DNA of 30,284 nt, taken from contig CAYQPF010000049.1 of assembly GCA_964419225.1 (NCBI GenBank), positions 1-30,284 of the forward strand, given 5' to 3'. Position numbers and translations under genes: made by a program. The notes below the pieces were generated by a model. That model saw only the letters and a program-made list of their open reading frames with translations, was not told the DNA's origin and ran no database searches. The stretch is from CAYQPF01 sp964419225 (lineage in GTDB: Bacteria; Cloacimonadota; Cloacimonadia; Cloacimonadales; CAYQPF01). Below are positions 25,585-30,284 of this stretch, in pieces (position 1 is the stretch's first letter; every line of letters starts with the position of its first letter).

Positions 25585-28500
25585 TCAATCCCTTCCTGTA
25601 ACCTCCTTCAGATTCATATACAGCTCATAATCAAAGTTAGCTTCAAGCATACCCTTCAACTCACTTAGCAAACTAATTCTCAATTCCTCATCATGGGTAA
25701 TTTTCCACAGATAATATTTTAACTGAATCCTTACCTCATGTTTCTCTTCTCTCTCCATTCTGCTCTGCAAATCATTGACAATTCCACTTTGCTGTTCGAT
25801 ATCATTTAACTTGTAATACGCAATCTCTAAAATTATCAGCTCTGCTTCCACACATATTAAAGAAAACTCTTCCTCTTTTAAAATACTTACAACACGATTT
25901 AACAACTCTTCAGCCGGTTCAATATGCCCGATACGCTGCAATGCCTGTGCTCTGGTGAACAAAATTGAACTAAAAACATTCACATTTTTCCCATCTTTTT
26001 CATAATAAGCTATTGCTTCCTCAGACAGTTCAATGACTTTCTGATTATTACCTAACCCCAAATATCCTCTCAACATTTTAAACAAGGTATTATAAGCTAA
26101 CTCTGGAATACCTTTTTGAAAGAGAACATCCATATCGAGTTGATAGTTTTCTAAGGCTTTATCATATCTTCCTGTTTTTTTATATATTATCGCCAGATTA
26201 TTATACAAAGCGGATATTTCCTCAAAGTAATTTATCTGATATCTGAGAGCTTTACTTTCTTCAAACATCTCAATTGCTTTGTCATTTTGATTGGTCATAG
26301 AATAAACTGAACCTAAATTTGCCAGAGTAACACTTCTCTGTGTCTGATTTCCATACTCCAGATGCAATTTTTCTTCTTCTCTGAAATACATAATTGATTT
26401 TTCAATATCATTTTTATAATATGAAATCCCACCCAAATGGGCATAAATCCTTCCCATTTGCACAACATCACCGGTTTCTTTGCATAGACTTTCCTGCAAT
26501 TGAACCCATTTTTCTGCTTCTTCAAAATCTCCTTTATTAAGATATACCATGGCAATATTGGAATATGCTTTTATTAATTCCAGTTTATCACTGTTTTGCT
26601 TACCTATGCTTTCCATTAGCCAGTAATTCTCTAATGCCTTCTCTGTTTCTCCTCTCTCAATATGGATGCTCCCCATGTTGTTTAGTGCTCTGCTCTGACC
26701 ATAAAGACTTCCTGTTTCCTGACTAAGCTTCAGGTCCATCTGATGATATTCCATGGCTCCCACTAAATCATTATTTCTCCATGCTAGTAAACCTAAAGTA
26801 CAATAGGTTTGAGTTAAAGCTGAGTTATACTTATGGTCTTTATTTTGCATAAAAAATTCCAAATTACTTTTTGCCATTTCCATCGCTGTATGCATTTCAC
26901 CTTTCTGATAATAAACAGTAGCTAAAGCTGCCATAATTTTTCTTTCATAGAATTCTAAATTATTCTGTTTTGCCAGCTCCAGACTTCTTAATAGAGCTTT
27001 AAGACTTAACTCTTTTTTACCCATACGTTCTAAGAGATTTGCTTCAAGTCCATAGGCATTGATTAATTGATCTATATCTTTACTATATTGTCTGACTTTT
27101 TGAAAACAAAACAAACCCAACTCATTCATAAAATTATCACAGGCTTTTTGCCCTGCAGCCCAGTAATAATCTGTAGCCTCTTTATATCTCTCTGCTTTCT
27201 CAGCATGATATGCTATCTCATATTCCTTGTCTTTATGATGCTCAACCAGAATTTCATAAATCATGCCATGCAACTCACGTAATTTCGATCTTAACTGCAT
27301 TTCATAAGCTGCTTCTCTCAATAAAGCATGCTTAAAAATATATGTCATTTCATTCAACGGTCCCCAGATATTTTTACTCTGACCCTCATATAAATAATCT
27401 GCAGAATAATTTTTTAGTGGTACTTCCTCAAAATTGTTCAATAATTGACTTAATATGTTTACGTTGAAATCCAAACCAATTACACTGGCCAACTGAACAA
27501 CCTCTCTTAGTTGTTGCGTCAGTTTATCCAATCTCGAAATCAATATCGTTTGAATTCCTTCAGGAATTTCTGCAATTGGACAATCCAAAATCCACTTACT
27601 TCGCTTTTGCACAAATTTATTTTCTTTCAAGTAAAGACAGAATTGCTCAATATAAAAAGGATTACCTAATGTCTTCTTGCTAATGAATCCAAGCAGATCA
27701 GTATCCGGTTCTCCCTCAAAATGAATTCTTAACATAGAAATTGTCTGCTGCTCGGAAAATTCCCCTAATTCGATAACCTTGGCAGTCAACCAATGCTCTG
27801 TTTGAAATGCCGGTCTTTCCCCCTCTTCTGTATATCTGGAGGTGATTATCATTAACAATTGGCTGGTTTTAAAATTTCTGCATATTGCTTCCAATACAGA
27901 ACAACTCTCCCTGTCAAAATCTTGAAAATCCTCTATCTGTAATACGATTGCTTCCTTTTGACTGAGTAATAAAAACAGGTTTCTCAGAAAAAAGGTTAAT
28001 TTATGCAATTTAGCTACGGGATTAACTTGCTCTTGTGCCTCTGTTTGCCAGTTAAATAAACTTATAAAGAGGCCTAAATCTCGTTTTATCTCTTCTATAA
28101 TAATCTTACTCTCTGAAGATTCACCCTCGTACTGCTGAAGCCAATTACTGAAATTTGTCTTGAACTGCTCTCCTTTTTGAGTTCCATCCTGGATGGCATT
28201 TATCTCATAAAATGCCTCTATAAAATGCAGAAAAGGATAAAAACCAGTTCTGTTTATACTGTCACCCTGCAGTTTAATTAACTTGTAATTTCTAAAATTG
28301 TCCTGTTGTAATAATTCATATACCAGACGACTTTTCCCAATTCCTGCCGTCCCATAAACATAACTTAACCCACCCCGATCTGCATTCATGCACTCTTGGA
28401 AATAATCCAACAGAATTTCAGTCTCTTCCCTTTCTATAAACTCATCCTTGAAAGTCTTGTCCTGCCATATACCTTTAAAATGCTTAATTTCATAGTATTC

Positions 28501-29688
28501 CATCTGTTTGGAAAACCCTTTGAATAATTTCTTCCCCTTTAGGCTTCCCAGATACTCTTCCGGCATATTGATCTTGATATTTCGACTGCTCAAAACCTGA
28601 TTAACCTCAGCAGCTTCCATTAGCCTGGCCGCCAGATTCACTGTATTTCCCAAGCAGGCATAGGTGCTTTGCCACTCGTTGTCCAACTTCCAGCTCAATA
28701 CTGCACCTGAATTTATACCAGCCTTTATACCTAAACCGGACTTATTTCTTATCTGATTAACAAAATTAACCGCTTTCTGTAAATTGTCCTCATAAGATAC
28801 CGGAGCACCAAAATAAACTAACAAATTACTGCCCTTGTCACCAAAATCAAGGCAATTCAAATATCCGCCAAACCTCTTTATTGTGCCAATTACTAACTCC
28901 ACAAAATCTCTAAATCCTGTTTCATCTTCTCTTTCTTCAAAAGCCAGAAACACAACTACCACCTGCCTGAACTCCCCAATTATATCCCTTTGTAATACTG
29001 CCGGATGGGTGAATTGAACTTGATAGCTCTCAGGTATTTGAACTATTTCCTCTTTAACCTCTTCCTTTGCTGAAATTGAAATTCCAGACAGATTGGTTAA
29101 TTTGTATAATCCGGATTTCACAGATTTAAAACAAACGGCTGTCTTCTCTTCTATTTGCTGATAAAAATATCTGTCTGCTAATATGTCATTTTGTCCGCAA
29201 GAATGTTCTGCAGTAGAAGCATTGCTGATGGCTTCACCTCTGAAATAATATACTTTATCTTCCTTCCCGATTATCCCACCTTCATAATCTCCATATGATA
29301 ATCCGATTTTGTAATTTAACCTATAAACTCCTAAACGATTCTCTTTTTGACTTATTTCCTGAAAAATCCTGTCTATAAATACGGCAGCCTCTAAGGAACT
29401 ATTAACTGCTACTCTATTCTCTGATTCCGGAAAAATAAGAGTCAAAGCATCTCCGGCAAAAGTCGCTACAAACCCTCCGCTCTCATTTACCTGCGTAACA
29501 ATCGGCGAAAAAACCCCATTCAATAACCCGGATAATACTTCAGCTCCCTCTTTCCCCTTTTCTAAATACTCTTCTGTCAACGTGGAAAAACCCGCTATAT
29601 CCAAAAATAAACAAACACCTCTTTCCTTCCAACTTGTTAATCCTGTTTTAATCTTCTGGTATATATTATACGGTATATGATTTTTCAT
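25585..29688 (-). CDS. Soluble-adenylyl-cyclase-type paralogue: two cyclase domains, ATPase, TPR array
   Basis: This 1367-residue cytosolic protein has the same layout as the gene at 20226. Cyclase domain 1 has metal aspartates D30 (FLDIAGFST) and D80 (FAGDALT). Cyclase domain 2 has DFGDKGSNLLVYFG and CLGNTVNLAARLM with N351 and R355. The base-recognition lysine and threonine positions are C279 and A344, unlike the first paralogue (Lys, Thr), so substrate choice or activity may differ. P-loop GTAGIGKS is at 446-453. A shared linker motif (IWGPLNEMTYIFKHALL; first paralogue IWSDLDELHYIFAHVLI) confirms paralogy. From about 900 on, about ten 40-residue TPRs follow. A GAGGAG ribosome site precedes the ATG. 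Cyclase activity, ATP- or bicarbonate-sensing and partner binding by the TPRs are family-based inferences. Confidence 0.9.
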   Translation of the reverse strand: MKNHIPYNIYQKIKTGLTSWKERGVCLFLDIAGFSTLTEEYLEKGKEGAEVLSGLLNGVFSPIVTQVNESGGFVATFAGDALTLIFPESENRVAVNSSLEAAVFIDRIFQEISQKENRLGVYRLNYKIGLSYGDYEGGIIGKEDKVYYFRGEAISNASTAEHSCGQNDILADRYFYQQIEEKTAVCFKSVKSGLYKLTNLSGISISAKEEVKEEIVQIPESYQVQFTHPAVLQRDIIGEFRQVVVVFLAFEEREDETGFRDFVELVIGTIKRFGGYLNCLDFGDKGSNLLVYFGAPVSYEDNLQKAVNFVNQIRNKSGLGIKAGINSGAVLSWKLDNEWQSTYACLGNTVNLAARLMEAAEVNQVLSSRNIKINMPEEYLGSLKGKKLFKGFSKQMEYYEIKHFKGIWQDKTFKDEFIEREETEILLDYFQECMNADRGGLSYVYGTAGIGKSRLVYELLQQDNFRNYKLIKLQGDSINRTGFYPFLHFIEAFYEINAIQDGTQKGEQFKTNFSNWLQQYEGESSESKIIIEEIKRDLGLFISLFNWQTEAQEQVNPVAKLHKLTFFLRNLFLLLSQKEAIVLQIEDFQDFDRESCSVLEAICRNFKTSQLLMIITSRYTEEGERPAFQTEHWLTAKVIELGEFSEQQTISMLRIHFEGEPDTDLLGFISKKTLGNPFYIEQFCLYLKENKFVQKRSKWILDCPIAEIPEGIQTILISRLDKLTQQLREVVQLASVIGLDFNVNILSQLLNNFEEVPLKNYSADYLYEGQSKNIWGPLNEMTYIFKHALLREAAYEMQLRSKLRELHGMIYEILVEHHKDKEYEIAYHAEKAERYKEATDYYWAAGQKACDNFMNELGLFCFQKVRQYSKDIDQLINAYGLEANLLERMGKKELSLKALLRSLELAKQNNLEFYERKIMAALATVYYQKGEMHTAMEMAKSNLEFFMQNKDHKYNSALTQTYCTLGLLAWRNNDLVGAMEYHQMDLKLSQETGSLYGQSRALNNMGSIHIERGETEKALENYWLMESIGKQNSDKLELIKAYSNIAMVYLNKGDFEEAEKWVQLQESLCKETGDVVQMGRIYAHLGGISYYKNDIEKSIMYFREEEKLHLEYGNQTQRSVTLANLGSVYSMTNQNDKAIEMFEESKALRYQINYFEEISALYNNLAIIYKKTGRYDKALENYQLDMDVLFQKGIPELAYNTLFKMLRGYLGLGNNQKVIELSEEAIAYYEKDGKNVNVFSSILFTRAQALQRIGHIEPAEELLNRVVSILKEEEFSLICVEAELIILEIAYYKLNDIEQQSGIVNDLQSRMEREEKHEVRIQLKYYLWKITHDEELRISLLSELKGMLEANFDYELYMNLKEVTGRD

Positions 29689-29816
29689 ATTCTCCTCTGC
29701 TAATGTATTTATTTTCTTTTTGTTATGTTAGATTATCTGAATTGTAAGTCAAGAAAAATAAAATCTTCAAAATCTCTGACACCAGTGATAAAAAGAGGGA
29801 TTTATTCTCCCTTTAA
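29689..29816. promoter_or_regulatory. Probable promoter/leader region of the minus-strand cyclase gene
   Basis: An AT-rich stretch upstream of the cyclase ATG with no gene. The clear GAGGAG site is at about 29692-29698 (minus strand). No confident -35/-10 pair was assigned. A MITE copy begins at 29817, so the promoter must lie in these ~130 bp or inside the element. Confidence 0.3.
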
Positions 29817-29980
29817 CCCGGATTGTGCAGTAGAGGTTTGCAAGCTGGGTCGAAGATCATGAAAAGTGAAGGCTTGCAATCGAACGAAGTTATATAATAA
29901 ATATATGGTGAGTGAGATTGTAAGTCCTTCAAATTCATTAGCTTCAGCCAGATTGTGAAGATTCTACACCACAGTTCGGG
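29817..29980 (+). mobile_element. MITE-like element, subfamily B, copy 2
   Basis: This is a 164-bp element with left end CCCGGATTGTGCAGTAGAGG; the reverse complement of the right end is CCCGAACTGTGGTGTAGAAT. Perfect TTTAA duplications (29812-29816, 29981-29985) flank it. The internal inverted repeat is GTTTGCAAGC / GCTTGCAATC. Long stretches match copy 25321-25483, for example GTCGAAGATCATG, CGAACGAAGT and ATATAATAAATATAT. It has no open reading frame of note. Confidence 0.88.
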
Positions 29981-29994
29981 TTTAATCATCTCCT

Positions 29995-30030
29995 GTCCAT
30001 TTAGTCCATTATGTCCATAGAGTCCATCCA
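29995..30030 (+). repeat. 9-bp tandem repeat (GTCCATNNN)x4
   Basis: Four consecutive units: GTCCATTTA, GTCCATTAT, GTCCATAGA, GTCCATCCA. The first six bases are constant and the last three vary. It lies between two MITE copies in non-coding DNA. Confidence 0.75.
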
Positions 30031-30147
30031 TTTGTGGTTACTCTCGAATAAGCACCTTATTAGTTACTATTTTTTTGACACATTATAAACTCAAAATGCA
30101 ACTTTCAATTGATTGATATTTTAAAATGACTTTTTTTCAATCATTAT

Positions 30148-30284
30148 CCCGATTTATGCAGTGGATGCCAGATGGATAAGCACAAGATTTTGTGGAACAG
30201 AGGATTACAGATTTGCGATGGCATATTCACAAATATTTCGAGCAAATCTCGTAAGTCATCTGAACACAAAAGATTCGCTTAGAC
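30148..30284 (+). mobile_element. MITE-like element, subfamily A, copy 2 (cut by window end)
   Basis: Starts CCCGATTTATGCAGTGGATG and aligns over 137 bp to the reverse complement of 4564-4725, including AAGATTTTGTGGAA, ATCTCGT and GATTCGCTTAGAC. The window ends about 25 bp before the expected right terminus. The central stem is retained with compensatory changes relative to copy 1. Confidence 0.82.

Overview
The window looks like a chromosomal segment of an AT-rich, Gram-negative, probably uncultured bacterium. Evidence for a Gram-negative envelope is two consecutive signal-peptide outer-membrane barrel genes (one PorV/FadL-like, one helix-hairpin-helix plus barrel) and a periplasmic 5'-nucleotidase. 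The mix of AT-rich codons, both clear and absent Shine-Dalgarno sequences, and barrels of the kind found in the FCB group suggests Cloacimonadota or a neighbouring FCB lineage; this is inference from gene style, not a phylogeny. TGA, TAA and TAG all terminate normal genes here, so the code is standard.

Layout. (1) 1-5400 is a decayed accessory island: a 5'-incomplete DUF262-HNH nuclease, a small orphan ORF, a TIR-domain protein, a broken AlbA_2/HATPase regulator (one frameshift plus one in-frame TGA), and a serine-recombinase pseudogene. The recombinase has lost its catalytic N-terminus, is fused to a phage-like protein tail, carries a TAG, and is split by a 162-bp MITE-like element. (2) 5875-9986, minus strand: a cytosolic three-PAS hybrid histidine kinase, an acyl-CoA dehydrogenase and queH (3 nt apart). 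(3) 10125-13928, plus strand: two overlapping glycosyltransferase genes, then xseB, a farnesyl diphosphate synthase gene and dut, closed by a hairpin terminator. (4) 14077-19688, minus strand: a tight operon of HhH-beta-barrel protein, PorV/FadL-like barrel and 5'-nucleotidase, with a palindromic candidate operator upstream. (5) 20226-29688: two giant paralogous class III cyclase-ATPase-TPR proteins, with the architecture of soluble adenylyl cyclase (ADCY10), placed tail to tail around a lone periplasmic solute-binding protein gene. The intergenic DNA here is full of palindromic and direct repeats.

Most interesting points. Four copies (one cut by the window end) of a ~163-bp non-coding element with ~18-bp terminal inverted repeats and 5-bp AT-rich target duplications occur in two internal subfamilies; one subfamily keeps a hairpin whose paired bases covary between copies. 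The HhH-barrel/PorV/5'-nucleotidase operon is a reasonable candidate for an outer-membrane nucleic-acid capture or scavenging system. The two cyclases keep the metal and transition-state residues but differ at the base-recognition positions, suggesting one adenylyl cyclase and one altered or regulatory paralogue.
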